This document shows, in pieces, positions 11,639 through 22,113 of a DNA stretch of 64,000 nucleotides. The translations under genes and the position numbers were made by a program. Source of the DNA: Progne subis subis (Eukaryota; Chordata; Aves; Passeriformes; Hirundinidae); contig JAKJHU010000151.1 of assembly GCA_022316685.1 (NCBI GenBank), positions 124,001 through 188,000 on the forward strand. The letters are read 5' to 3'. Every line of letters begins with the position of its first letter. Within the stretch, counting starts at the first letter, position 1. Under the pieces are notes generated by a model that was not told the origin of the DNA, did not search any database, and worked only from the letters and a program-made list of their open reading frames with translations.

Positions 11639-12904
11639 GAGGGTGTTTTGGCTGGTGGACAAAGCCCTTTGACCCTTAAATCTATTCCCCATCGGGCACA
11701 ACTCTCCAAGGAATGTTTTAACCAGTCATTTTCTGCCTTGAACACCTTAAAACCCATGGTAAAATCACCACCTGCTCAGCTGTTTTCTCCTCAAGCCCAT
11801 CTTTTCCATGCGCATCTGATTCCCAGTTCTCTGCTTCCCCACCCCGCCCTGCTGTTAATTATTATAATTACTTTTAAAACCTGGCCCCTGATTAGGCACT
11901 AGGTGGACACAGTGGCTGGGTTTTATTGCAGAACCTGCTCCTGCTCAAGGAGTTATTTTTGCTGAAGGCTTCCCTGGAATTGCTGAGTCAAGACAACGCT
12001 TTGATGGGATAAACATCTTCCCGCTCCCTTCTGTTCAGACCCTGGAGCCCCATTTGCCTGAGTAAAGACGTTGAGTTTCTTGGAATGCAGCTCCTGTTAA
12101 AGGAGCCCTGGAGCAAACATGGCGATCTCCTGGCTGTAATTTAAGAGTTTATCCCAAATCCACGAACGACGGACCCAAATCCGGGGGCTGAAAGTTGGTT
12201 CCTTGTCTTGACCTCGTTTCTCCCAAGCCCTGCGGGTGGTTTGAATTCCCACTGACCTCGGAGCCGGTCAGTGCTTTCCTCTTGGAGACACCGCCTGGGA
12301 GCCACTGGTGGTCACCTGCTCCTGGTGTGGCTTTTCCAGAAGGGTTCGGCCAAAAGGTCAGCGCTCAACTGCTCGGCGGAGCCGTTCCTGATGGATGCAC
12401 GGAGCTGCTTCCAGGGGGAGCGCACGGGGTTTACACAGAAACAGTCGCTCATCTGACTGAATCGTTAATGCCCGCTGCCCGCGGAGACTAATTAAGGAGA
12501 GCTGCAGCTGTTTTAGGAAGCACTTTGTGGGGATTACATGGCGAGCGCGGGCTGGAGGAGCTCTCGGAGTGTGAAACATTAGGAAAGGCGTTTTGTTGCC
12601 GCCGCGCTCCGAGGAGTTGAGGGGAGGGGGGGGTTGTGGGGACGGAGTTCTCCAAACTGTTTGCTTGGAGACGGTTTGAGTTTGGCTGAGCAACGGGATG
12701 TGAGCGGTGACAGCCCGGCTTCGGTGTGGAAGCATCGGGAATCCTGGGAGAGGAAGGTTAACAGGGTGTCCCTGCTGCCTTTCCCTAAAATCCTGCTGTC
12801 TTTTCCATGTGCTCCTGTGGGCAGTGGGGCAGCTCAGTGCTTTCCTCTTACATGAGAGGCTCCGAAGAGCTCGTGGGAAAGGCTTCGGGTTTGTTGTTTT
12901 CTAG
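11639..12904. other. Unique intronic DNA with a CpG-bearing, TAATTA-containing patch
   Basis: CR1-free. Near 12420-12660 it has CGTTAATGCCCGCTGCCCGC, GACTAATTAAGG and GCCGCCGCGCTCCGAGG, a mixture of retained CpG and homeobox-like words unlike the surrounding intron. This could be a regulatory element; no gene is seen. Confidence 0.4.
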
Positions 12905-13026
12905 AGAAGGGAGCGGAGCTGGGAAGGGTCTGGAGCACCAGGAGCGGCTGAGGGAGCTGGGAGAGCTCATCCTGGAGGAAAGGAGACTCAGGGGAGAGCT
13001 TCTGCCTCCCTACAGCATCCTGCTCC
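12905..13026 (+). mobile_element. CR1 fragment, type B
   Basis: Sense type B: GGAGCGGAGCTGGGAAGGGT, CAGGAGCGGCTGAGGGAGC and AAAGGAGACTCAGGGGAGAG, cut at its 3' side where an opposite-strand type A fragment begins. Confidence 0.85.
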
Positions 13027-13180
13027 ATGCCCCAAGTCCAACCTGGACTTAACGCTTCCAGGGATGGGGCAGCCACAGCTTCTCTGGGAATTCTATCCCA
13101 GCCCCTCACCACCCTCCCAGGGAAGAATTCTTTCCCAATTTCCCATCTAACCCTGCCCTCTGACAGTGGAAACTCTCTAC
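13027..13180 (-). mobile_element. CR1 fragment, type A
   Basis: Antisense type A without its terminal tail: TCCAACCTGGACTTAACGCT, GGGCAGCCACAGCTTCTCTG, CTCACCACCCTCCCAGGGAA and ACCCTGCCCTCTGACAGTGG. It abuts the plus-strand type B piece directly. Confidence 0.88.
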
Positions 13181-13931
13181 CCCATCACACTAAAATTGTG
13201 CGATATGAGATTTCCTTCATTCCTCCTTTTGAATTTTCCGGTGGTTTTGTTTTTGGTCATTTAATTTGTGTATCTTCGCTTACGTAAGATCAAGTTTTCC
13301 TGCACATGGGACATAAATTCTCCAAGTCCCTGGATCACTTTGGGTTATTGTGAAAGAAAATACACGGACGCTTTGTAAAACCTCGTACCTGGTTTTGTGG
13401 AATTCCTGAGCCATCCCGGGAATCTTTGATTCCTTGGTCATAAACCCTCCCGAAGGATTTGCTGTACTGGATTAAATCCTAAGGCCCCGAGAAACACCCA
13501 GGGCATGGATCTTCTGGGAGCCGACGGGAAAACTTTGGGAGGCATTACTGCAGCTGAGATTCGGGCTGGGAGTCTGGCTGTTCCCACTCCCGGTGGCATG
13601 TGCAGAATCCCTGGAGCTCCAGGGATTACAGCTTTATGGTTCGCACGTGGGATTTGCTATGAGCTCCTGGTTCTTTTTATAGAGAGTCTGTTCCAGGGGG
13701 ATTTTGGAGAGGGAATTTCTGACCTTTGGACAAGAAGCCATCAAGCTGTGAACCAGCAGGAAATTCAAAGTGATTTAGCCCATGGTCCTTTTTAAAAATC
13801 CAGCTGTTTTCCTGGTTTGGGATGTTTTCAGCCTGGTTTTAGGTTTAGGATGTTGTTTGTTGGGTGGTTGTTGTTGCCAGGGGCTGCAGCTGTGCTGAGG
13901 CAGGGTCTTGGTGCCCTTGCCTTGTGTCTTT
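13181..13931. other. Unique intronic DNA
   Basis: No repeat or gene recognised. G/T-rich stretch at 13850-13880. Confidence 0.4.
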
Positions 13932-14340
13932 ATGGAATCTGGGAATGGTTTGGATGTGAAGGGATCTTTCAGGACCATCTCATTCCATCCCCTGCCATGG
14001 GCTGGGACACCTTCCACTTTCCCAGAGTGTTCCAAGCCCCATCCAAGACACTTCCAGGAATAAGGCAGCCACAGCTTCTCTGGAAAACCTATGCCAGGGC
14101 CTCACCACCTTCACAAAGAATTCCTTCCCAATATCCCATCTATCCCTGCCCTCTGGCAGTGGGAAGCCATTCTCCATTGTCCTGTCCCTCCGTCCCTTGT
14201 CCCAAACCCCTTTACAGCTCTCCTGGAGCTCCTTCAGGTGCTGGAAGGGGCTCTGAGCTCTCCCTGGATCCTTCTCTTCTCCGGGCCAGATGTTTCCAGC
14301 TCTCCCAGGCTGGCTCCAGAGCAGAGGGGCTCCATCCCTT
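13932..14340 (-). mobile_element. CR1 fragment, type A, about 410 bp
   Basis: Antisense type A covering the tail through the TCTCCCAGGCTGGCTCCAGA region, with CCATGGGCTGGGACACC, GCAGCCACAGCTTCTCTGG, CCCTCTGGCAGTGGGAAGCC and TCTCCCTGGATCC blocks. Confidence 0.92.
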
Positions 14341-14342
14341 GG

Positions 14343-14502
14343 AACTTGGTGATGGAATCACCATCCCTGGAAGTATTGAAGAAACATTTGGATGTGGCAC
14401 TTGGGGATGTAGTTTAGTGGTGAATGTGGCAATGCTGAATTAACAGTTGGACTTAATGATCTTGGATGTATTTTCCAACCTCAACAATTCCATGATTCTG
14501 GG
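14343..14502 (+). mobile_element. CR1 3'-end fragment, type B
   Basis: Sense type B: CACCATCCCTGGAAGTATTG, TTTGGATGTGGCACTTGGGG, TTGGACTTAATGATCTTGG and the tail AACAATTCCATGATTCTGGG. Its 5' break is 2 bp from the 5' break of the minus-strand copy. Confidence 0.9.
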
Positions 14503-15002
14503 TTTATCTTCCCTCCATCATCCCTTCCTGGGTCAGGGGACATGAACTGGCCTCCCACCTGGCTTGTGAGACGTATGGAATTCCGCAGGACTCACACCTG
14601 GAGGATTTATTTGGAGGAGGAGGCAGATTGTAGCTGTTTTTCTCCCTCCAAAATTTGTATTTGGTTTAATAACAAGAAAGAGCACGTGCCTTTTTCCCTG
14701 AGACTACAGAAAAACCCTGGAGCACTGTCAATAAAAAAGATTCTCTGACAGCTTGGGAAAAGAAATGAAAATTTATCAAATATTTCCTCCCCCTGTCTGG
14801 AGCAGCTCGTCAGACGTGGAGGCTGGAAAAGGGAGATTTGTTGTTCTTCCCCTCTCCTACACTGACACCCCTGGGCAATCCCGAGGATGTGACAGAGCAC
14901 TCTGCTCACCTATCCCTCAGGCTTTGGAAAATCCATTTTTTTTTCTTGGAGTAGAATCCAGGTGCTCCCGGAGGTTTGGAGTCACAGGAAAAGATTGAAG
15001 GA
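14503..15002. other. Unique intronic DNA
   Basis: No repeat or gene recognised. Confidence 0.4.
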
Positions 15003-15122
15003 AAGTGGTTTGGGTTGAAAGAGGCCTCAAAGTTTGTCTCGTCCCAACCCTCTGCCATGGACAGGGACAGCTTCCATGAGTCCGGGTTGCTCCAAGCCCA
15101 ATCCAGGCTGGCCTTGGCCTGG
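15003..15122 (-). mobile_element. CR1 3'-end fragment, type A
   Basis: Antisense: AAGTGGTTTGGGTTGAAAGA, CCATGGACAGGGACAGCTTC, GGGTTGCTCCAAGCCCAATC, then breaks off. Confidence 0.85.
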
Positions 15123-15528
15123 TGCCGTTTCCTTCGAGGTGTGCTGTTGGAGAGGCCGATGCTCCAACATGGGATGACACATGCTCCAGGATGATGCTCA
15201 GGGAAGCAGGGATGGAAACCTGAATGTAAAGCGCTGGATCAGAGCGTAGGGATGGGATTATGGACGTTTTGGGTAAAAGAGCTTTTGGTTTCCAACAAAA
15301 ATGCATTTTTTTTTTCTTTATTTTGTTCCCTTCTTCATTAACAGCCTTGGATTTAGCGAAGTTGGTTGGGGTCAGGTGGCTTTGAGCTTTCCTTACTACA
15401 ACCTCACTTTCCTTACTTGTCCTTGGGAACTGAGGAGCGGCCGTTGTTAAAGTTTTCTTATTTTCCCTTTCCTAAAAAAGTGATGTGGGCTCATCTTTGT
15501 GCCCTTATGTTTCAAAACCATGGCTGAA

Positions 15529-15634
15529 AGGAATCATGGAATATCCCGAGTTGGAAGGGACCCACACAGGTCTTCCAGTGCAACTCCTGGCCCTGCACTG
15601 GACACTCCATGAATCCCATCATGTGCCTGAGAGG
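15529..15634 (-). mobile_element. CR1 3'-end fragment, type C
   Basis: Antisense type C: AATCATGGAATATCCCGAGT, TGGAAGGGACCCACACAGGT, TGCAACTCCTGGCCCTGCAC. Short and truncated. Confidence 0.82.
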
Positions 15635-16335
15635 ACCTCGGATCAAAATTATTGTGGTGTGGTGCTTATTTGGGATATTCTAAGGAGTAATGGCTCTCCT
15701 GAGCCATCCAGGTAGTCAGTGGGCATTTCGTTCTTGTAATCCTTTCTTCCACATCATAAATTTCAGTGACCCTGGTCCCCATGTAGATTTGATCCAAGAG
15801 AAAGTCTTGGCATTGTGTTTCCATGATTTAAGCTCCCTCTCACTGCGCCCCTTCCTGAAGAGGATGTTTTTTAGATCAGACCTATGAGAAAATTCCATCT
15901 CTGGTGCAGGAGCGGTGGTTTTGGGTCATCTGCTCCCATTTAACCCCTAGTGGTCAATTCCTTAAGTTCTGTCCATGGAATGGGATTATGGGGTAGGGTT
16001 TGGGTGCCTCTTGGTGCCATCTGACTCCATGCTGGGCATGGAATGCCGTTGGATTCTTTCTCCAACAGCACAGATGAAGCCATGGTCTTTGGGGAGGTGG
16101 GAGAGGTGGATGAGTGCCAAACCCATCCAGCTGGATCACCCAAATGGGCAATCCAAGGAAATCAACCACATGCCTGGATGCTCGTGCACAGCTTAGGCTG
16201 TGAAATTCCTTATTTATAGGAACTTAACGGATCCTGTAACAGCTTCGAGCAGATGAACACATTTCTTTAAAGCAACAGCAACGCTCTTCCCCTTCAAGGA
16301 AGAAAGTTTTAACTGAAAGAGGGAAGATTTAGAGT
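15635..16335. other. Unique intronic DNA
   Basis: No repeat or gene recognised. Confidence 0.4.
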
Positions 16336-16550
16336 GGAAATAAGAAATTCTTCTCTGTGAGGGTGGTGAGGCCTGGCACAGACTGCCCAGAGAAGTTTTG
16401 GCTGCCCCATCCCTGGAAGTGTTCAAGGCCAGGTTGGACGGGGCTTGGAGCTACCTGGGATAGTGGAAGATGTCTCTTCCAGGGACAGGACTTCAGAACC
16501 GGATGATCTTCAAGGTCTCTTCCCACCCAAACTACTCTGGGATCCTCTGA
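16336..16550 (+). mobile_element. CR1 3'-end fragment, type A
   Basis: Sense type A: TTCTTCTCTGTGAGGGTGGT, CCCCATCCCTGGAAGTGTTC, GGCCAGGTTGGACGGGGCTT, GATGATCTTCAAGGTCTCTT and a worn tail ACTACTCTGGGATCCT. Confidence 0.9.
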
Positions 16551-17334
16551 AGTCGCTTTGAAGGGAAAGAGCTGGGATAGAAACAGCACTGAAAAGACCG
16601 CACACGTTTTTCCTCTTCTTTCTTGCCATCCATCCTGATCTTTGTCGGGCGATGGATAAAAAGGGGGGAAAAAAAACAACCAACCCACCCACAATAATCT
16701 ATAGCAACTGTCAGCCGGCAAACTACTCCCATTTCATAGGGATAGGTTGGATGTCAGCGTGGGATCGATGGCTCTCGCGCCGTAATTATAAAAACTCGTG
16801 GGTTGTGTTGCTTGAGTGAGTTTGGGAAGAGTAGGGTCTCAATCTTCCCTCTAATGGGGCTTTGGCAGTCGGTGGCGCAGCGGCTTCGTCTTAGTCTGAC
16901 AGTGTTGTCATTAAACACCAGGTAGCGTGGAACAACAGGGAACACGGCTCCGGAGCGGCCGGGAACACGCGGCTTTGACAGGAGTGATTTGTCATCGAGG
17001 AGCTGCCCAAACTCCTGAGCCTGGAATACGGGCGGCTGCTTAAAGTGACTTATTGCCCCTGTCGGCGGCTGCAGTTGTGATTTGATAATCGGTAAATGTT
17101 TGTCAAAGATGAATTCCCTCCCTGATGCAGTGCAGTGCTGGAAAAGCAAATGAAAAGCGGGGAAAAAGAACATATTGGATGGATTAAAGACCAGGGCAGG
17201 GTAAGGGTGATGGAAACAACAGGTTTCCCTGTTAACTTGGCGTCCTTCCTTTGGGGAGGTGAAGCATTGAGGTTTGGGATACTGGGATGGGGACTCACTT
17301 TTAGCACAGGTGCTGGGGGAGTGCTGCAACATCA
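16551..17334. other. CR1-free island; candidate conserved noncoding element near 16800-17110
   Basis: The 16800-17110 part has many retained CpGs and long non-repetitive words (for example GGTGGCGCAGCGGCTTCGTC at 16870). TGGCGCAGCGG fits a tRNA-type box A, but I find no matching box B or tRNA fold downstream. A 208-codon minus-strand frame spans it with no recognisable domain. Composition suggests a constrained noncoding segment; alignment is needed to confirm. Confidence 0.35.
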
Positions 17335-17545
17335 ATTCCATTTCAGGAAAATTTTCTTCATGGAAAGGGTTGTTAAGCACTGGAAGGGGCTGGCCGGGGA
17401 GGTGGTGGAGTCCTCATCCCTAGAAGTGTTGGAGGAATAACTGGATGTGGCACTCAGGGCTCTGGTCTGGGTGGGAATCGGTCACCAACTGGACTCGATG
17501 ATCTTGGAGGTTTTTTCCTACCTTAATGATTCTGTGATTATAAGG
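17335..17545 (+). mobile_element. CR1 3'-end fragment, type B
   Basis: Sense type B: AAAATTTTCTTCATGGAAAG, GGGGAGGTGGTGGAGTCCTC, GGATGTGGCACTCAGGGCTC, CTCGATGATCTTGGAGG and the tail AATGATTCTGTGATTATAAG. Confidence 0.9.
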
Positions 17546-17640
17546 AGTGTTTTTTTCCCAGATTTCAAAGATCCTGGAGCTGTGATTGGCCTTGAGGGAC
17601 TGTAGACTGATGTGGAGCAATGGTTCTCCTTTGCTTAACC

Positions 17641-17738
17641 GCATGGAATCATGGAATGGTTTGAGCTGGAAGAGACCGCAAAGGTCATCTCATTCCAAGC
17701 CCACCTTCCATGGTCTGGGAACCATCGCGGGGTGTCTG
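17641..17738 (-). mobile_element. CR1 3'-end fragment, type A, worn
   Basis: Antisense tail GAATCATGGAATGGTTTGAG and GGAAGAGACCGCAAAGGTCA are clear; the CCATGG core that follows is degraded. Confidence 0.78.
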
Positions 17739-18191
17739 ACTTCAGCTCCCTTCTTCTCTGTCTGGAAGGTTTCAAGAGTAGTTTTTTGGTAAGCAAAACA
17801 ACATTCTGAACCTTTCTTTCCATGGATGTGATGGTTTTCTGGCTTTTTTGGGCAAATAGTTCCCTCGGCAAACCCGTGTGCACCTACTCAGCGGTTACAA
17901 CTTGTAGTTGAATCCCTTTGTATCTCCTTGGGATGGGTTTTGAGCCTGTCCATTGCCTGCTTTATATCAAAGTTTAGAAAGGAGAATTAAAGGGGTCCTA
18001 ATGAACCTTCTGCCTGCAAAGTTTTCCTCCCATCTCCCTGAGTTTATCCAAGTTCCTCTGCTGAATGCCAGAGCCAGGTCAGGTTCTTTTTAAGTGGGTA
18101 CTTAGGAAAGCTAAAAGCTGGGTGGCCTTCGGCTGGATAAGTGGCTTTGAGGGTGGGGAATACCTAAGAGATTCAAATTTTTCCTTGTTAA

Positions 18192-18244
<53 letters not shown>

Positions 18245-19204
18245 AGAATGAAGTCAATCCTAAAGCACGAATGCAAATGGAATTCCAGCCCGCCGAGCGC
18301 TCCCGTCGTTTCCCGAGGCAGAGCCACCTCTCCCCGTGCCACGGCGAGGCGTGAACACGAGATCCCTGAACCCATTTGATTATAGCCGGGGTTTTTCTGG
18401 TGTCTGAAGTGCTGGAAACGATCAAGAGGAGGAAAAGTGGAGTGATTTATTAGACTCATAAAAATTCATACTTTGTTATTCCAGTTGTCTTCCATCTGCA
18501 GCTTGTTAGAACGAGCACCCCTGGCAGCTCCCGCCGCGAGGCCGGGGGGAGGAGGGCATTTATCAGCTTTCCTCCTGCCATCGCGCTCTCATTTAGAGGA
18601 ATGGATCCAGCTCCTGGAAACACATTAATAATCATTCACCGAGGGAAGGGGGGAAGGAAAACCCACCACCCTCTTTTGTTATAATAATAAGGGTTGTGTT
18701 TGAACAAGGGCCAATGCTCCAGAGACCCATTCAGGATCTTTAACACGGGCTGGAGCTGGGAAAACGGCATTCAGAGCCTTCGGTGTGACCTCCTCGTGCC
18801 AGCCGTGGTGGATAACGTGGTGTCTCCTCATCCTTGGAAGGCTCTTCCACTCCTGTGATGTTTGGAAGGGCCATCCTGGGGCTTTTTGGCAGTGCGGATG
18901 GGGGTGTGACAGAGCTGCTGGGGTTACTGGGGTTACTGGGAGGTTGGTGATGTGTCCTTCTGTCCCCACCAAGACCCTGTTGGACCCCTCTGTCTCTGTC
19001 TCCACATTTTGGGATTGGAGGGAATAAACCAAGATATTGTTTCTGTTGCAGTTGGAATATTGATGTTGGAATTGCAGGGCTGAGCCGAAGGCACAGTTCT
19101 TCCCGTTGTTTTCTATGGCTTCCCAAATCACCTGTCTCCAGGGGCTGGTGGGCCTGAAGTGACCCTTTGGAAAATGTTACGGATTGTTCTTGTGTGGAGA
19201 AATG
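17739..19204. other. Unique intronic DNA with a poly(A) run and a CpG-bearing patch
   Basis: Apart from the A41 run listed separately, no repeat or gene is recognised. At 18480-18640 a G+C-rich, CpG-bearing stretch followed by ACATTAATAATCATTCACC has the texture of a regulatory element; this is only suggestive. Confidence 0.4.
18202..18242 (+). repeat. Poly(A) run, 41 bases
   Basis: An uninterrupted run of A follows AATTTAAATTT and is followed by GAAGAATGAAG. It could be the 3' end of an old poly(A)-bearing retroposed sequence, but the 200 bases upstream match nothing I recognise and no flanking duplication is evident. Confidence 0.95.
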
Positions 19205-19340
19205 TAGCATGGCTTCGGTTGGCAAAGGTCTCTGAGATCATCAAGTCCCAACCGTTCCCCCAGCGCTGCCAAGGCTGCCACTAATCCGCGTCCCCAAATG
19301 CCACATCCACACGTTCTTGAACGCTTCCAGGGATGGTGTT
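19205..19340 (-). mobile_element. CR1 3'-end fragment, type B
   Basis: Antisense type B: TTCGGTTGGCAAAGGTCTCT, GCCAAGGCTGCCACTAATCC, CCCAAATGCCACATCCACAC and CGCTTCCAGGGATGGTG, ending where a plus-strand type B copy begins. Confidence 0.9.
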
Positions 19341-19345
19341 CCACA

Positions 19346-19759
19346 AAGGACGGGAAGGATCTGGAGCACTGGGAGCGGCTGAGGGAGCTGGAGGGGTTCA
19401 GCTTGGAGACAAGGAGGCTCAGGTCGAGCTTCTGGCTCTGCACAACTCCCTGGCAGGAGGATGGAGCCAGGTTGGGGGTCAGGCTTAATGGAAAGGACAA
19501 GAGGAAACGGCCTCAAGTTGTGCCAGGAGAGGTTTAGATTGGATATTGGAGAAAAAAATTCTTCATGGAAAGGTGGTCACTCGTTGGAATAGGCTCCCTC
19601 AGCAATGGTGGAGTTACCATCCCAGGAAGGGTTCAAAAAATGTGTGGATGTGGCACTTGGGGACACGATTTAGCGGTGGCCTTGGCAGTGCTGAGGGAAC
19701 AGCTAGACACAGTGGTCTTAGTGCTCTTTTCCAAACTAAACCATTCCATGATTCCGTGC
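19346..19759 (+). mobile_element. CR1 fragment, type B, about 415 bp
   Basis: Sense type B from GGGAAGGATCTGGAGCACTG through ACAAGAGGAAACGGCCTCAA, TTAGATTGGATATTGG, GGATGTGGCACTTGGGG to the tail CCATTCCATGATTCCGTG. Paired 5' end to 5' end with the minus-strand copy 5 bp away. Confidence 0.93.
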
Positions 19760-20206
19760 TGGATGTTGTGGCATCCTGGGAACAGCCAGACCCCCAAAGA
19801 TACCTCACCCACTAAACCAGATCCACTAAAATCATCCTGTGCAGCATCCCAGCTGCAGATGGAAGTTGGGATTGCACCAGTGAGCTGGAGAGGCAGTACA
19901 GGTCCTCAGCCTTTTGTGGGGCTCATCCTGAGTGTCTTTTGCAGCAGCATTTTTCCAGGGAGTTTCTTGGAGCTCCGTGACTTTCACGTCTGCTGCTTTT
20001 CTTTCCGCTTCTCTCCTGTCACGCTTGCTGCCAGTGTTTCCTCGCTGTCGGATTTCTCCTGGCTGTGCCATCCCCAGCTTTTCCAGATGCTCTTCTCCTC
20101 GCTCCCCTTCTTTCTTCTCAGCAGCTCAGGGATTCTCAGCTTCGTTCCCCCATGACATCTCCACGCATGGTGGGGCTTTCCTAAACCTTTGGATTTTTGA
20201 AAGGCT
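19760..20206. other. Unique intronic DNA, C/T-rich
   Basis: No repeat block or exon recognised. Confidence 0.4.
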
Positions 20207-20438
20207 CTAATAAGGTCTCCCTGGAACCTTCCCTTCTCCAGGATGGACAGCTCTCCCAGCTGTCTCCAGAGCAGAGGCGCTCCAGCCCTTGGAGCATCTC
20301 CATGGCCTCCTCTGGACATGCTCCAGCAGCTCCACATCTGTCTGCTGTTGCACCCCAGAGCTGGATGTGGAATTCCAGGTGGGGGTCTCACCTCAGCAGA
20401 GCAGAGGTGCAGAAATCTCTCCCTTTCCTGCTGCTGGA
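20207..20438 (-). mobile_element. CR1 fragment, internal, type A
   Basis: Antisense type A from an upstream part of the element: AGGTCTCCCTGGAACCTTCC, GGAGCATCTCCATGGCCTCC, TGCTCCAGCAGCTCCACATC and CCAGGTGGGGGTCTCACCTC. This includes the 3' end of the second reading frame. Confidence 0.9.
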
Positions 20439-20587
20439 ATTTTTTCTCTTCAAATTAGGTGATTTTTTTTTTCCCCCACACTGCATTTCCTGGAAACAAA
20501 AGTTCTGTCTTTTTTTAGTTCTCCTAAACCCAGTAGTTTTGGATGCAGACCCAGACCTATGGCATTTATTTGAGCAGGATATGTGGA

Positions 20588-20752
20588 TTTGCCCAGAGAG
20601 GATGTGAATCCCCATCCCTGGAAGTGTCCAGGGCCAGGTTGGACAGGGCTTGGAGCAACCTGGTCTAGTGGAAGGTGTCCCTGCCTGTGCCAAGGGTTTT
20701 GGAATAAGTTGATCTTTAAGGATCCTTCCAAGCCAAACAATTCCATGAATTT
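20588..20752 (+). mobile_element. CR1 3'-end fragment, type A
   Basis: Sense type A: CCCCATCCCTGGAAGTGTCC, GGCCAGGTTGGACAGGGCTT, AACCTGGTCTAGTGGAAGG and the tail AACAATTCCATGAATTTAAT. Confidence 0.9.
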
Positions 20753-21559
20753 AATGCTTTTCTTGCTAAAATTAGTGTTTCCTTACAGTTCATCTCCAGG
20801 TGCCAGTGCCCAACACAGCCTCACTCCTGGTGGATTCCGTGAACTTCCTCTTTTCCTGTGGTCCAATTGACATAACGGAATTAGCCAAGCAGATTTGGTA
20901 TTAATTTCCCAAATATTCCCAGCTGAATGCAGCTGCCACGCTAAGCAAATTTTCCAACGGGTTTGGAGCCCTCTAAAATGTTTCAGCTCCGAATCCTGCC
21001 CTTCTCCCGTCCTCTCAAAATGTGACAACCGGAGCAGCTGCCGTGCTCCGGGTCCCAGGTAGAGCACTTTGGATCAGTTGGATTTATTTCCTATTAAGCA
21101 GCACTTCATGATCATAAAACATCATTTACACGCTGGCATAAAGTGCCGTTGCTCTTGAAAGAGCTCGGGAACTGAATGAGTGTGAAAATTAAATTCTCCT
21201 CTTAAACCCAAGGATGGTCCTTTTGGAAGCTGATTCCAGTCGCAACATAATTAACCTCTTGCTGTGCCATTCTGTGGGAACATATTGAACCTGCTCTGGG
21301 ATAATCATCCCTAACGCTGGTGTCTGCTTTCACACTGAATTCCTAACAGCATTACAGTAATCCCAAAGCTTTTGTTAACTCCAGGGACTTGGCCAAGTTG
21401 TCAGCCAGGACAAAAGGTGCTGGAGCCGCGTGCCTCGGGGGCCATGCTGCCCAGGTGTGGTGGGACAGGAAACACCAAACCGTTTGCTTTTGGCTGGAGG
21501 AGCTGTGGTGGAACTTTATTTAGGTTTCCCATGGATTTATCCCTGTAGAAGGTCAATTT
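20753..21559. other. CR1-free island; candidate noncoding element at 20870-21400
   Basis: AT-rich, with short TAATTAACC and TTAACAGC-like words and little simple repeat. Composition resembles the other islands listed but the signal is weak. No gene seen. Confidence 0.3.
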
Positions 21560-21667
21560 GAAATGCTTGGAGTAACCTGGTCTGGTGGAAGGCATGCTTG
21601 CCGATGGCAGAGGGTTGGAACGCGATGGTGTTAAAGGTCCCTTCCAACCCAAACCATTCCATGATTT
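21560..21667 (+). mobile_element. CR1 3'-end fragment, type A
   Basis: Sense: GCTTGGAGTAACCTGGTCTG, GATGGCAGAGGGTTGGAACG, AAGGTCCCTTCCAACCCAAA and CCATTCCATGATTTTTG. Confidence 0.88.
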
Positions 21668-21827
21668 TTGTTTTAGCCCAGCTTCTCTCCATCTTTCTCA
21701 GTTTTTCCTTCCATTGCTCTTCTCATCCACAGTTTTTCTTATCCAGGGAAGTAGGTGGTGTTGGGGATAATCCCCAGAAGGTTTGGGTGTTTTTCCACCC
21801 CTGCACCCAATGATGAGCTGAAGTCTG

Positions 21828-22113
21828 AGACTGGAGAAGAGAAGAATTCAGGGAGACCTTTGAGCCACTTCCAGTACCTGAAGGGGCTCCAAGAGAGCCG
21901 GAGAAGGAATTTGGACAAGGGTCTGGAGTGACAGGACAAGGGGGAATGGCTTCCCACTGCCAGAGGGCAGGGTTAGATTAGATATTGGGAAGGAAGTCTT
22001 CCCTGGGAGGGTGGAGTGGCCAGGAATGGAATTCCCAGAGAAACTGTGGCTCTCCCATCCCTGGAAGTGTCCAAGGCCAGGTTGGACGGGGCTTGGAGCA
22101 ACCTGGCTCTTGG
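21828..22113 (+). mobile_element. CR1 fragment, type A, 3' end missing
   Basis: Sense type A: GACTGGAGAAGAGAAGAATT, CCTGAAGGGGCTCCAAGAGA, GGGAATGGCTTCCCACTGCC, TTAGATTAGATATTGGG, GTGTCCAAGGCCAGGTTGG. It stops after GGAGCAACCTGG, so the tail is absent. Confidence 0.9.

Noticed and set aside
16871..16881. Possible tRNA gene (box A on the plus strand)
   Set aside because: No box B or T-arm follows within 100 bases.
16754..17380. 208-codon minus-strand frame
   Set aside because: It crosses a CR1 3' end and a candidate noncoding island; composition and content show no protein family.
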